Of a DNA stretch of 47,298 nucleotides, positions 33,302 through 41,838 are shown piece by piece. The translations under genes were made by a program, and so were the position numbers. The DNA comes from Bacteriovoracaceae bacterium (GTDB taxonomy: Bacteria > Bdellovibrionota > Bacteriovoracia > Bacteriovoracales > Bacteriovoracaceae). Positions within the stretch are counted from its first letter, which is position 1. Each line of letters starts with the position of its first letter. The notes beneath the pieces are model-generated. The model ran no database searches. It had not been told where the DNA came from and saw only the letters and a list, made by a program, of their open reading frames with translations. The DNA lies in the NCBI GenBank assembly GCA_023954635.1, contig JAGSHI010000011.1, forward strand, positions 1 through 47,298, given 5' to 3'.

Positions 33302-33808
33302 ATGAAAAAACTATTAATTGCTTTATGCCTTATCGGAATCACATTCAGTGTTCAGGCAAAAACTGTCATTGGAAAAGTGAATATTCAAAAAGTTCTATTG
33401 GAAGTTAAAGAGGCCAAAAGAATTAAAGGAAAACTTGAGAAGATGGCTAAGAAGAAACAAGCAATTCTCAAAAAAGAAGAAAACAAGATTAAGAAAATGC
33501 AAGCTGACTTTCAAAAGCAAAGTCTTGTAATGAATGACAAGGCCAAAGCTAAGAAAGAAAGAGAAATTCAAAAATCTATTATGCAGATTCAACAGAAAGC
33601 ATCTCAGTTTCAACAAGAGATGAGATCTGAAGAAGAAAAGTATAAGAAGCCAATTCTCGAAAAAATAAGAAAAATTATTGAACTGGTTTCAAAGAAGGCC
33701 GGCGTAGATATGACTTTTGAAGTCTCTATTGCACCAGTTATTTATGCAAAAGATTCTAAGGATCTGACGAAGTCAGTAATTAAGTCTTATAACAGAAAGC
33801 ATAAGTAA
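33302..33808 (+). CDS. skp: Periplasmic chaperone Skp/OmpH
   Basis: Skp is a trimeric periplasmic chaperone that keeps unfolded outer-membrane proteins soluble. The 168-residue protein has a signal peptide (KKLLIALCLIGITFSVQA), a short beta strand GKVNIQKVL, and a long Lys-rich helical tentacle region (about 40-125) with KIKKMQADFQKQS, then a C-terminal strand (VDMTFEVSIAPVIYAKDSKDLT). It follows bamA by 23 bases with AGGAGAAG as ribosome binding site. The size and layout are the family norm, and its basic composition is typical. Confidence 0.9.
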   Translation: MKKLLIALCLIGITFSVQAKTVIGKVNIQKVLLEVKEAKRIKGKLEKMAKKKQAILKKEENKIKKMQADFQKQSLVMNDKAKAKKEREIQKSIMQIQQKASQFQQEMRSEEEKYKKPILEKIRKIIELVSKKAGVDMTFEVSIAPVIYAKDSKDLTKSVIKSYNRKHK

Positions 33809-33838
33809 GGCTTACTGAAATTTAAAGTTATAAAGGTG

Positions 33839-33858
33839 GGGGGAGCAGGTGTTCCCCC
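33839..33858 (+). terminator. Hairpin between skp and lpxD
   Basis: GGGGGA (33839-33844) pairs with TCCCCC (33853-33858), followed by TTCATATTATAT. The weak T-run suggests partial termination or an attenuator between the protein-export and lipid A parts of the operon. Confidence 0.45.
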
Positions 33859-33881
33859 TTCATATTATATAGAGGTAGCTT

Positions 33882-34883
33882 ATGTTGGTTAATGAACTCG
33901 GTAAACATGACCCTTCTCTTGAAATTATAAAAGGCCAAGACTTAAATATCACCAGACCTGCTGATATTAATTCAGTTGAAGATAATACATTATTGTTTGT
34001 TGGTAGTAAGAAGTTTATCGAGTCATCTCTTAAGGCCGCTTCTGAAAAAAAAATTGCCTTTGTTATTGATAAAAAACTTTATGAATCATTAGAGGAAAAG
34101 ATCGATGATAAAGTTGAGGCCTTAGTTCTTAGTAGTAACGTCAATATATCGATGAGCTTTTTGACGAAAGCATTCCATGAGGAAATGGGCCAGGAAGAAA
34201 ATATGGCAGTTGATGGTCGCCAAATGGGAACATGTGACGTTCATCCAACTGCTTGGGTTGCACAAGGAGCCTTCCTTGGAGATAAAGTTCAACTAGGTGA
34301 AAATGTAAAAATCCATAGTGGAGCAGTCCTTATGGGTGATATATCAGTAGGAAGTAATACTCAAATCTTTCCAAACGTAACAGTTTATTCAAATACTAAA
34401 ATTGGCTCAAATTGTAGAATTCATGCAGGGACTGTGATCGGTGGTGATGGATTTGGTTATAACTTTAAAGATGGTGAGCATTTAAAAGTTTGGCACTTTG
34501 GGGGAGTTCGTATTGGCAATGATGTTGAAATTGGAGCGAACTCTTGTGTTGATCAAGGAACTTTCTCACCAACTATTGTTGGTGACGGAGTAAAACTAGA
34601 TAGTCAGGTTATGATTGCTCATAATAGTAAATTAGGAAAAGGTGTAATCTTTTGCGGACAGTCCGGAACTGCTGGTTCTGCAGTCGTAGGAGATTATTGT
34701 GTTTTTGGTGGTAAGGCCGGAATTGCTCCAGGTATTGAGCTTGGACCGGGAAGTGAAGTTGCTGGTCTTGGACAAGTTACTTCTAACTTTCCTGCAAAGT
34801 CTAAAATAGCAGGGCACCCAGGTCGCCCCATTAGAGAATGGTTGCGTGGGATTGCTTGGCTTCGAAAACAATCAAATCAGTAA
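33882..34883 (+). CDS. lpxD: UDP-3-O-acylglucosamine N-acyltransferase LpxD
   Basis: LpxD adds the second 3-hydroxyacyl chain in lipid A synthesis. The 333-residue protein has an N-terminal uridine-binding domain (ending about residue 100), then a left-handed beta-helix of hexapeptide repeats (from HPTAWVAQGAFLG on). It has GGDGFGYNF in the middle and the catalytic His in MIAHNSKLGKGVIF, both typical for LpxD. A C-terminal helix (GRPIREWLRGIAWLRKQ) closes the trimer. AGAGGTAGC precedes ATG 33882. Confidence 0.95.
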   Translation: MLVNELGKHDPSLEIIKGQDLNITRPADINSVEDNTLLFVGSKKFIESSLKAASEKKIAFVIDKKLYESLEEKIDDKVEALVLSSNVNISMSFLTKAFHEEMGQEENMAVDGRQMGTCDVHPTAWVAQGAFLGDKVQLGENVKIHSGAVLMGDISVGSNTQIFPNVTVYSNTKIGSNCRIHAGTVIGGDGFGYNFKDGEHLKVWHFGGVRIGNDVEIGANSCVDQGTFSPTIVGDGVKLDSQVMIAHNSKLGKGVIFCGQSGTAGSAVVGDYCVFGGKAGIAPGIELGPGSEVAGLGQVTSNFPAKSKIAGHPGRPIREWLRGIAWLRKQSNQ

Positions 34884-34899
34884 ATGTAGAGGTTGAATT

Positions 34900-35388
34900 A
34901 TGTTGTATACAAAAGAACAAGTCATGGATTTTCTCCCGCATCGAGATCCTTTTCTCTTTATCGACTCTGTATCTGAAGTTGTTTTAGATGGGAAAGATCA
35001 TCGAAATGGCGGAATAAAAGATGTTATTGGGACAGATGTAACTGCTCTTTGGCATGTAAGAGAAGATCATCCAATATTTGAAGGACACTTTCCTGGAAAT
35101 CCAATACTTCCAGGAGTAGTTCAAGTTGAAATGATGGCACAGAGTACAAGCTTTGTTTTACATCTATTAAGTGGCGATATTACAAAAATGAAAATTGAAG
35201 TGGCCTTGATTTCTGTTAACAATGCAAAGTTTAGAAAGCCAATTGTTCCAGGAATGGACCTCGTTATTAAATCTCACTATGCCAAAAGTAGAGGGCCTAT
35301 GATGATTAATGACTGCAAAATTTATCATAATGATGAACTTATGTCTGAGGCTACGACTATGGCCTCATTAAAAATATTAGAAGGATAG
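34900..35388 (+). CDS. fabZ: 3-hydroxyacyl-ACP dehydratase FabZ
   Basis: FabZ dehydrates 3-hydroxyacyl-ACP and competes with LpxA/LpxD for the same substrate pool. The 162-residue hotdog-fold protein has [14 protein letters not shown] near the start, [19 protein letters not shown] with the catalytic His and the following Glu, and a C-terminal [15 protein letters not shown]. All are diagnostic of FabZ. It sits 16 bases after lpxD and 4 before lpxA, the classical lipid A gene order. Confidence 0.95.
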   Translation: MLYTKEQVMDFLPHRDPFLFIDSVSEVVLDGKDHRNGGIKDVIGTDVTALWHVREDHPIFEGHFPGNPILPGVVQVEMMAQSTSFVLHLLSGDITKMKIEVALISVNNAKFRKPIVPGMDLVIKSHYAKSRGPMMINDCKIYHNDELMSEATTMASLKILEG

Positions 35389-35392
35389 TTTT

Positions 35393-36184
35393 ATGCCAGA
35401 TATACACTCTACAGCGATAGTTGATCCTAACGCGAAGATTGCAGACGATGTAATTATTGGTCCCTATTCAATGATTGGGCCAAATGTTGAACTTGGAAGT
35501 AAATGTGTAATCAAAAATCATGTCACAATTGAGGGACACACGACGATTGGATCTAATAATCAAATTTTTCAATACTGTTCAATCGGGGCACCTCCACAAG
35601 ATTTAACATATAAAAATGAGCCAACTAGAGTTGAAATTGGAAACGATAATATATTTAGAGAGTTTTGTTCAATCCACAGAGGGACACTCAAAGAAAACGA
35701 GCTAACTGCAATTGGAAATAATGTTTTATTTATGGCCTATGTTCATGTCGGTCATGACGTAGTTATTGGTAGTAATGTCATTGTTGCTAACTCTACTAAC
35801 TTTGCAGGGCATGTAAAAGTTGGTGATAAAGTTGTTATCGGTGGTGGAACAAATATTTCTCAATACGTAACACTTGGTCGCGGTTCCTATATTGGAGGAG
35901 CTTCTGCAATTGATAGGGACATCCCTCTTTTTTGTACTGCCTATGGGAATAGAGCAAGACTTAAGGGCATAAATATTATTGGTCTTAGAAGAAATGGCTA
36001 CTCTAAGCAAATTATTACTGAGGTTGTTGATTTCTACAGAACAATGGAAGCATCTGCTTTGTCTCCAAGATCATTTATTGAGCATGAAGAACATATGGCA
36101 GAGTTTCAAGAAAATGAAATTATTCAAGAAATGGCAAATGGAATTCGAAGCAGTGAAGTTGGCCTAGCACCATTCGTTACATAG
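35393..36184 (+). CDS. lpxA: UDP-GlcNAc acyltransferase LpxA
   Basis: LpxA starts lipid A synthesis by acylating the 3-position of UDP-GlcNAc or the 3-amino sugar analogue. The 263-residue protein has hexapeptide repeats from [20 protein letters not shown], the conserved [25 protein letters not shown], the catalytic HVGHDVVIG (His aligned with E. coli His125) and the C-terminal helical domain with [18 protein letters not shown]. Length is normal. The next gene encodes an oxidoreductase consistent with a 3-amino substrate, but the specificity cannot be read from motifs here. Confidence 0.95.
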   Translation: MPDIHSTAIVDPNAKIADDVIIGPYSMIGPNVELGSKCVIKNHVTIEGHTTIGSNNQIFQYCSIGAPPQDLTYKNEPTRVEIGNDNIFREFCSIHRGTLKENELTAIGNNVLFMAYVHVGHDVVIGSNVIVANSTNFAGHVKVGDKVVIGGGTNISQYVTLGRGSYIGGASAIDRDIPLFCTAYGNRARLKGINIIGLRRNGYSKQIITEVVDFYRTMEASALSPRSFIEHEEHMAEFQENEIIQEMANGIRSSEVGLAPFVT

Positions 36185-36192
36185 GATTTTAA

Positions 36193-37131
36193 GTGAGCAA
36201 GGTAAAAGTTGCAGTTATTGGTTGTGGTTATCTAGGTAAATGGCATCTTGAAAAGGCGATGACACTTGCCAATGCTGAAGTAATTGCAGCTGTCGATCCT
36301 TCAAGTGAAATAAGAAAAGAAATGAAGAGCCGTTATCCGGGCTTAAAAACAACTGCTGATATTGAAGAAGTTATTGATGAAATTGAAGCTGGTATCGTTG
36401 TCACTCCAACCAGCCATCATTTTGAAATAGTAAAAAAATTAATTGAGAATGATAAACACGTCTTTTGCGAAAAGCCACTAACATCTAACAAAGTAGATGC
36501 TATTGCACTTAAGGATCTCTTAAAAACGAAACAACTCGTTGTTCAAATTGGGCATAGTGAAAGATGTCATCAGATTTGGGAGAGAAAGGATCTGTACGGC
36601 GATTTTTTGGATGGTGCTGCTCATGCAAGAATCAAAAGATATGCTCCTTTTAAGGGACGTGCTACAGATGTTGATGTCGTTCAAGATTTAATGATTCATG
36701 ATTTAGACCTTCTTTATATGTTATGGAATGAGATGCCGATACGTATCTCAACTTCTGGATACAAAATAATGACTGATCACTGGGATCATGTTCATGCTGA
36801 GTTGGAATATCCTTCAGGCAGAAGAGCTGCTGTGACTGTTGGTCGTGCACACGTTGAAGAAAAAAGAATGGTTGAACTTGTTAATGATAATGGAGTTTGC
36901 CAAGTAGACCTCATGAATCTTGAATTAAGAAAGTCTAAATCAGGATCAGAGGTAGAAGTTTTTAAATATGAAAAAAGAGATCATCTCTTAATTGAACAGA
37001 CAGCTTTTTACTCTTCAATTTTAGAGAAACATCCAATAATGGTTAATATTGAAGACGGATTAAATGCTGTTGAGATGATTAGCGATGTCTTAGAAAGTCT
37101 TAAAAGCGGGAAAAGCATTGTTAAAGAATGA
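36193..37131 (+). CDS. Gfo/Idh/MocA oxidoreductase, GnnA-like candidate
   Basis: The 312-residue protein has an N-terminal Rossmann fold (VAVIGCGYLGKWHL), the EKP motif (FCEKPLTSN) of this family and GHSERCHQIW in the middle, resembling the GHxER segment of UDP-GlcNAc-type 3-dehydrogenases. GTG 36193 is the start, 9 bases after lpxA. In bacteria making lipid A with 2,3-diamino-2,3-dideoxyglucose, GnnA oxidises UDP-GlcNAc at C3 before GnnB aminates it; its gene is often next to lpxA. GnnB is not in this window. Bdellovibrio lipid A is reported to contain this diamino sugar, which makes the assignment plausible. The location is also where LpxI is found in some genomes, but this sequence is not LpxI. 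Confidence 0.75.
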   Translation: MSKVKVAVIGCGYLGKWHLEKAMTLANAEVIAAVDPSSEIRKEMKSRYPGLKTTADIEEVIDEIEAGIVVTPTSHHFEIVKKLIENDKHVFCEKPLTSNKVDAIALKDLLKTKQLVVQIGHSERCHQIWERKDLYGDFLDGAAHARIKRYAPFKGRATDVDVVQDLMIHDLDLLYMLWNEMPIRISTSGYKIMTDHWDHVHAELEYPSGRRAAVTVGRAHVEEKRMVELVNDNGVCQVDLMNLELRKSKSGSEVEVFKYEKRDHLLIEQTAFYSSILEKHPIMVNIEDGLNAVEMISDVLESLKSGKSIVKE

Positions 37132-38281
37132 TGAAGTTCTTCTTATTGCTGGTGAAAAGTCAGGGGAAGAGCATGCTCTTTCTTTTGTACCTGAATTAAT
37201 AAAAAGATTCCCTAGTATTCGCTTCTATGGAGTTGGCGGAGAGTCCTTAGAGTCTCTCGGAATGGATCTCTTATATCATCTTAAGGATTTTAGCAGTTGG
37301 GGGTTTACTGAAGTCATTGGAAAAATCCCTTTTTACTTTAATGCTCTCAAGAAAATCGAATCTGAAGTAATAACTCGAAAAACGAAAGTTGCTATTCTCA
37401 TAGATTTTCAAGACTTCAACTTGAGATTGGCAAAAAGATTAAGCAAGAGGGGAGTAAAAGTCCTCTACTATGTTGCGCCTCAAGCCTGGGCATGGAAAGC
37501 ATGGAGGGCTGGGGTATTAGAAGAATGTACTCATACTCTATTTACCATTATTCCTTTTGAAGAACAGTGGTTTAAAGAAAGAGGAGTTAAGAGAGTTGCA
37601 GGAATTAGTCATCCACTCTTTCATCATTATCATAAGAGAATAAATCATGAGCGACTGGGGATCACGAGTAAGAATTTTGATTCCTTTAAAAGTGAAGTAA
37701 AACTTTTACTTTTACCAGGTTCAAGAAACTTTGAAGTTTCTGGGCTCTTGAATGAATATTTTGAGGCCATAAAGCTTCTCAAATTAAAATATAATCTAAA
37801 AGTGGGAATGGTTCGATCTTCTAATGTTAAAGAAGATTTATATGTACCATGGATAGATAAGTTAGATATCGTTTATGAAAGTGAAGAACTTGCTGATGCT
37901 TTAGAGTGGGCAGACTTTTCATTGGCAGCGAGTGGAACAGTCACCTTAGCCTGTGCAATGTTTCAAGTACCTACGATTGTTTGTTATACGACAAGCCTTC
38001 TTAATGAATTTATTTATCATACTTTTATTAGTTACGATGGGTGTATCTCACTTGCGAATATAGTACATCAAGAGATTCTCTACCCTGAGCTTGTGATGAA
38101 TCAAGCAACTGGGTTTAATATGGCCTATGAACTCGAGAAATGGCTTACCGATTCTAACTTATATAATGAGGTAAAGTTTAAATTGAGATCAACTGTAGAG
38201 TTAGTAGATAAAAGTGGCGAAGATATCCCAGGTCTTATGGGAAAAGTGATTGAGGAGTCCTATGGCAAAAATGCTAAATAG
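37118..38281 (+). CDS. lpxB: Lipid A disaccharide synthase LpxB
   Basis: LpxB joins UDP-2,3-diacyl-glucosamine with lipid X. The 387-residue GT-B glycosyltransferase (family 19) has GEKSGEEHALSFVPEL where the family has GExSGDxxG, RFYGVGG, LIDFQDFNLRLAKRL, YYVAPQAWAWKAWR, ISHPLFHHY, LLLPGSR and ADFSLAASGTVTLACAMF, all expected. The start is TTG 37118, as no in-frame ATG lies near; it overlaps the oxidoreductase end by 14 bases. The stop overlaps the LpxK start region. Replacement of the usual Asp by Glu in the first motif is conservative. Confidence 0.93.
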   Translation: MLKNDEVLLIAGEKSGEEHALSFVPELIKRFPSIRFYGVGGESLESLGMDLLYHLKDFSSWGFTEVIGKIPFYFNALKKIESEVITRKTKVAILIDFQDFNLRLAKRLSKRGVKVLYYVAPQAWAWKAWRAGVLEECTHTLFTIIPFEEQWFKERGVKRVAGISHPLFHHYHKRINHERLGITSKNFDSFKSEVKLLLLPGSRNFEVSGLLNEYFEAIKLLKLKYNLKVGMVRSSNVKEDLYVPWIDKLDIVYESEELADALEWADFSLAASGTVTLACAMFQVPTIVCYTTSLLNEFIYHTFISYDGCISLANIVHQEILYPELVMNQATGFNMAYELEKWLTDSNLYNEVKFKLRSTVELVDKSGEDIPGLMGKVIEESYGKNAK

Positions 38282-39329
38282 TCTGTTCAATATTTTTTTA
38301 TCACCCCTTTCTGTGATTTGGGATGTTGTTCATCGTATGAGAAGATTTTTCTATTACTATGGACTCCTACCAAGGCATAACTTTCAGGTTCCAATTATCT
38401 CTATTGGAAATTTAACTTTTGGCGGAACTGGAAAAACACCTTTTACGTTATGGCTGGGCTCATGGCTTCTTGCTAAAAATAAAAATGTAATGGTTCTTTC
38501 ACGTGGATATAAAGGAAAACTTGAGAATTCATCAGGGATCATTCGTGCTGGAAGAAGACTTGGGTTTAACCCCAACGAATATGGGGATGAGGCAAGCCTC
38601 CTCGCCAGAAGATTAAAGAATGCAACTATCGTCGTTGGAAAAAACAGAAGTGCGAATCTTGATTATTACTTTGATTCTGAGAACCCTGACATTGTTCTTC
38701 TCGATGATGGACACCAACATTTAAAGCTAGGACGAAATGTAAATATCGTTTTATTTGATGCAACGATGCCTTTAGATAGTTACAGAGTGGCACCTCTTGG
38801 CTATATGAGAGAGAACTTTCATGCACTAAGAGATACATCAGTTGTTGTTTTTACTCGTTCTGATCAAGTTACCCACGAGAAACTAGAAGATTTAAAGAAT
38901 AAGATCACACCATATGTAGGGAACGATGTTCTTTTTGTGAAATTAAAATATACAGCAAGTGGATTATTCGATTTAAGTTATAGAAAAATGTTTGAGCTTA
39001 ATGATCTTGCTGGAAAAAAGGTTATTGCTGTTGCGGGAATTGCCTCTCCAAACTCCTTTTATAAAATACTTGAGGAAAATGGTGCCGAGGTTGTTGAGAA
39101 AATGGCCTACCCTGATCATCATTATTTTAAATCTTCTGAAATGGAAGATATCTTGGCTAAGGCCTCTAAACATGAAGCTATAGTTGTGACCACTGAAAAA
39201 GATATGGTGAAAATGAGAAGAATAGTTGATGACAATAGAATAGTATATCTAGAGATTAAAACGGAATTTGTGGAAGGTGAGGAAAAACTGAAGGAATTAC
39301 TGACCAGCGTTTTTGAATTCAAAATGTGA
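38262..39329 (+). CDS. lpxK: Tetraacyldisaccharide 4'-kinase LpxK
   Basis: LpxK phosphorylates the 4' position of the lipid A disaccharide. The 355-residue protein has an N-terminal membrane-anchoring hydrophobic segment (NIFLSPLSVIWDVVHR), then ISIGNLTFGGTGKTPFTLW with the P-loop, VLSRGYKGK and the DDGHQHLKLGRN motif typical of the family, and VVTTEKDMVKMR near the C-terminus. ATG 38262 is preferred over the in-frame start at 38250 because GAGGAG lies directly upstream. It overlaps lpxB by 20 bases. The presence of LpxK indicates 4'-phosphate can be formed, whatever later replaces it. Confidence 0.93.
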   Translation: MAKMLNSLFNIFLSPLSVIWDVVHRMRRFFYYYGLLPRHNFQVPIISIGNLTFGGTGKTPFTLWLGSWLLAKNKNVMVLSRGYKGKLENSSGIIRAGRRLGFNPNEYGDEASLLARRLKNATIVVGKNRSANLDYYFDSENPDIVLLDDGHQHLKLGRNVNIVLFDATMPLDSYRVAPLGYMRENFHALRDTSVVVFTRSDQVTHEKLEDLKNKITPYVGNDVLFVKLKYTASGLFDLSYRKMFELNDLAGKKVIAVAGIASPNSFYKILEENGAEVVEKMAYPDHHYFKSSEMEDILAKASKHEAIVVTTEKDMVKMRRIVDDNRIVYLEIKTEFVEGEEKLKELLTSVFEFKM

Positions 39330-39335
39330 TGTAAA

Positions 39336-40481
39336 ATGATATCTATGAAACTTTGGATGAATTTTATGAAATCACGTCTCTTTGCAACATTATGTCTTGT
39401 TCTTTTTTTTAGTAGCTGTGCATCCAAGCAAGGTAATTTCACTGATCAAGTTTCACCAGATCTCGTTAAAACATTTGACCTAAAGGATAGTAAGTTTGAT
39501 AAATTCAAAGTTGTTGAAGATAAAGGGAAAACAGAAGTTCCGAAACAAGAAAAAACAAAAGATCCTATAAAGAAAGCTAAAGCGAATGATACAAAAAAAC
39601 CAAAAGAAAAACTCAAAAAGAAAATAAATAAAACGACTACGGAAAAGTCCCAAAAAGATAAAACTAAAGTTGTAATGGTGGATAAAACGGAAGAAGAAAT
39701 TCTTCCAGAAGATTACCCTGAGGATTTTTTAAAGTATGACAAAGAATCTAAAGGCATTTGGGAAAAATTTGTACCTAATGCATGGCCAGGGGAAGAGAGT
39801 GTTATTCAAATTTCTTACTTAGGTGTGACTGCAGGTCATATTAAAGTTAAAGTTCGAAATAAAGTTAAAGTCGCAGGTAAAACAGCTTATCATTTTTCAG
39901 CTCATCTAAAGTCTGCAAAATATTATTCAATGATCTACTCTCTTGATGACAAAATTGAAACATATGTAGACACTAGAAACTTTATTCCCATTAAGTACTC
40001 TCTTGTTCAAAGAGAGTCGAATAAATCTGTAGATGACTTACAGTTATTCGATCTTGATAGCAAAACAACTTACTTTTGGTACAAACGAACTAAAAAAGGA
40101 AAGTTAACAAAGCGTGAGAAAACTTCATTTATACCAGGATATTTTCAAGATAACTTTTCAGCTCTCTACTTTGTGAGAGGATTACCTCTTGGTCCTGGAA
40201 ATAAATATACTTTTCCTTTGGTTACGAGAGGAAAAATTCTCTTAATGACCATGAAGTTTGTTAAAACAGAAACAATCGAAATTATGGATAGAAATACTGA
40301 GGTCATCAAACTTGAAGCAGAGATGATTCTTCCTGGTTTGATGAAGAAAAAAGGGAAAGTCACTTTTTGGTACTCAAACGATGAAGTGAGAAAACTTCTG
40401 AAGTTCGAGGCCAAGGTAAAAATAGGATCCATCGAGGGTGAACTTGTCGACTACAAAGCAGGTCAGAAAGGAAAATTTTAA
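39336..40481 (+). CDS. Lipoprotein with DUF3108 domain
   Basis: The 381-residue protein has a signal sequence with several possible starts (ATG 39336, 39345 and 39366, the last giving MKSRLFATLCLVLFF), then the lipobox SSCA. A Lys/Thr-rich low-complexity linker (about 45-115) leads to the C-terminal DUF3108 domain: ISYLGVTAGHIKVKV, AKYYSMIYSLDDKIETYVD, FIPIKYSLVQRES, LYFVRGLPLGPGNKYTFPLV and a C-terminal beta region ending GELVDYKAGQ. The linker could span from the outer membrane into the periplasm. DUF3108 proteins are periplasmic, beta-rich and of uncertain function, often near envelope genes. It is 6 bases after lpxK and overlaps the glycosyltransferase by 44. Confidence 0.82.
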   Translation: MISMKLWMNFMKSRLFATLCLVLFFSSCASKQGNFTDQVSPDLVKTFDLKDSKFDKFKVVEDKGKTEVPKQEKTKDPIKKAKANDTKKPKEKLKKKINKTTTEKSQKDKTKVVMVDKTEEEILPEDYPEDFLKYDKESKGIWEKFVPNAWPGEESVIQISYLGVTAGHIKVKVRNKVKVAGKTAYHFSAHLKSAKYYSMIYSLDDKIETYVDTRNFIPIKYSLVQRESNKSVDDLQLFDLDSKTTYFWYKRTKKGKLTKREKTSFIPGYFQDNFSALYFVRGLPLGPGNKYTFPLVTRGKILLMTMKFVKTETIEIMDRNTEVIKLEAEMILPGLMKKKGKVTFWYSNDEVRKLLKFEAKVKIGSIEGELVDYKAGQKGKF

Positions 40482-41670
40482 AGGTCGTGAAAAAGCTGTT
40501 TATATCTGCCCTTCAGTTATGTGGGGAGCAAGAGAGAGAACTGTTTTAAGAGATGCCCTCATTTCGAAGTCGAATGGATTAGATCCCTATATTTATTGCT
40601 TAAAAGATAGTTCTCTTGATGTTGCTGCTAGAGAAAATAATATTAATGTTATTCATCACTATGGAAAAATACAAACTCGTTTTTTTAAATGGTATAAATT
40701 ATTTGGACTTGGCAAAATCGTTAGGGCAGATAACATCGCATATGTTCATTGTTATCATTTAAATTTTATTTGGCCATTGAGCTTTTTTCTAGGGAGTCGA
40801 CCTGAGATACCACTCTTTTTTACGACTCATAAAGAAATCACAAAAAAATATACTGAGTTTTATCACAAAACGTTAACTTCTAGAGTAGATCAGTTTTTTG
40901 TTTCATCAAAAGGACTCATCTCAAACTTACTTGTTCATTTAGATATTCCAATGAGAAAAATAAAAGTATTGGGACTTGGGAAAAAAGATCAAGAAATTCA
41001 AAAATCAGAAATTGCAAAAGTTAAAAAAGATATTTCTTTCGATAAAGATATAAAAATAATCGGTAGCTATATAAGTTCACATCACAAAAATCCCGACTCG
41101 GTTGTGCCTCTCATTTATGCAACGATGGGGTACAATCAAAAATTTCAAGATGAACAAAAGGTTCGCCTTGTCCTTATTAGTGATAAAAACTGGAATCAAG
41201 TTTTTGTATATCAAGAATTGATTCGTTTTATAAAAGACTTGGGATCCGAAAATGATGTCATATTCTATTCGGGCGTAGGCCTTTCGGCCTTCCAAAAGTC
41301 TCTAGATGTTTGGGTAAGCGCTGAGACGATAGAGAATCTAGAAGACCATGCTGTTGATGCACTGTTGCAAGGAGTCCCTATGTTGGCCCCCCGGACCTCC
41401 TCATCGAAGGATCTGTTAGAGACATGGGGAGAAGTTGGCCTTACTTATAAAGGGGGAGACGCTAGAGACCTTCGTGATCAACTTTCATTAATCTTAGCTA
41501 AGAAGAAAAAGTATTCTAGGCAAATAACTAAAATTATTGAAGATATGGCTATTCAAAATCAAATGAGCACTTATCAAGAATCTCTTGCTGAAACCTATCG
41601 AAAATTCTTTACTGCAAGGCAACGAGTCATCAGAAGTAGAAGGTCAAAAGAAGCTCCAAAAGGGCCGTAA
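40438..41670 (+). CDS. GT-B glycosyltransferase (GT4-like)
   Basis: The 410-residue protein (GTG start at 40438) has the two-Rossmann layout of GT-B enzymes. The N-terminal half ends with HKEITKKYTEFYHK, VDQFFVSSKGL and RKIKVLGLG; the C-terminal half has IGSYISSHHKNPDSVVPLIY, LVLISDKNW and the donor-binding region WVSAETIENLEDHAVDALLQGVPMLAPRTSS with the acidic cluster expected of EX7E-type retaining enzymes. A TTG at 40444 is an alternative start. It ends the lpx block. The acceptor and sugar are unknown; lipid A or core decoration is inferred from position. In Bdellovibrio mannoses replace lipid A phosphates, so mannosyl transfer is a testable idea. Confidence 0.78.
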   Translation: MNLSTTKQVRKENFKGREKAVYICPSVMWGARERTVLRDALISKSNGLDPYIYCLKDSSLDVAARENNINVIHHYGKIQTRFFKWYKLFGLGKIVRADNIAYVHCYHLNFIWPLSFFLGSRPEIPLFFTTHKEITKKYTEFYHKTLTSRVDQFFVSSKGLISNLLVHLDIPMRKIKVLGLGKKDQEIQKSEIAKVKKDISFDKDIKIIGSYISSHHKNPDSVVPLIYATMGYNQKFQDEQKVRLVLISDKNWNQVFVYQELIRFIKDLGSENDVIFYSGVGLSAFQKSLDVWVSAETIENLEDHAVDALLQGVPMLAPRTSSSKDLLETWGEVGLTYKGGDARDLRDQLSLILAKKKKYSRQITKIIEDMAIQNQMSTYQESLAETYRKFFTARQRVIRSRRSKEAPKGP

Positions 41671-41692
41671 AAACCTGCATTTACACTGGACG

Positions 41693-41788
41693 ATGATCTC
41701 TAAGTTCGCTATTCTGCGTCGACTTAAAATCAAAATTTCAGGATGCTTCCTTTGGAAGGTTCTGATGCCCTGGTTTACTGGGGAATAA
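41693..41788 (+). CDS. Possible leader peptide upstream of rpsA (31 aa)
   Basis: ATG 41693 opens a 31-codon frame (MISKFAILRRLKIKISGC and 13 more residues) rich in Lys/Arg and hydrophobics, ending at TAA 41786-41788. The last A is the first base of ATG 41788, which opens a 13-codon frame (MKNRNFLDTEKFR) ending at TAG 41829. The tandem TAATG overlap suggests translational coupling through the leader of rpsA, but neither mini-ORF has strong independent coding evidence. Confidence 0.35.
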   Translation: MISKFAILRRLKIKISGCFLWKVLMPWFTGE

Positions 41789-41797
41789 TGAAAAATA

Positions 41798-41824
41798 GAA
41801 ATTTTTTGGATACCGAAAAATTTC
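41798..41824 (+). promoter_or_regulatory. Stable leader hairpin directly before the rpsA ribosome binding site
   Basis: GAAATTTTTTGG (41798-41809) pairs with CCGAAAAATTTC (41813-41824) over 12 positions with one U-G pair and an ATA loop. The Shine-Dalgarno AGAGGTG (41828-41834) begins three bases later. The structure could hold or release the start region of S1 mRNA, which in E. coli is autogenously controlled; the mechanism here is inference. Confidence 0.5.
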
Positions 41825-41838
41825 GATAGAGGTGAATT

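Noticed and set aside
39122-39442. 106-codon minus-strand ORF across lpxK and the DUF3108 gene
   Set aside because: It overlaps two well-supported genes and has no motif or ribosome binding site.
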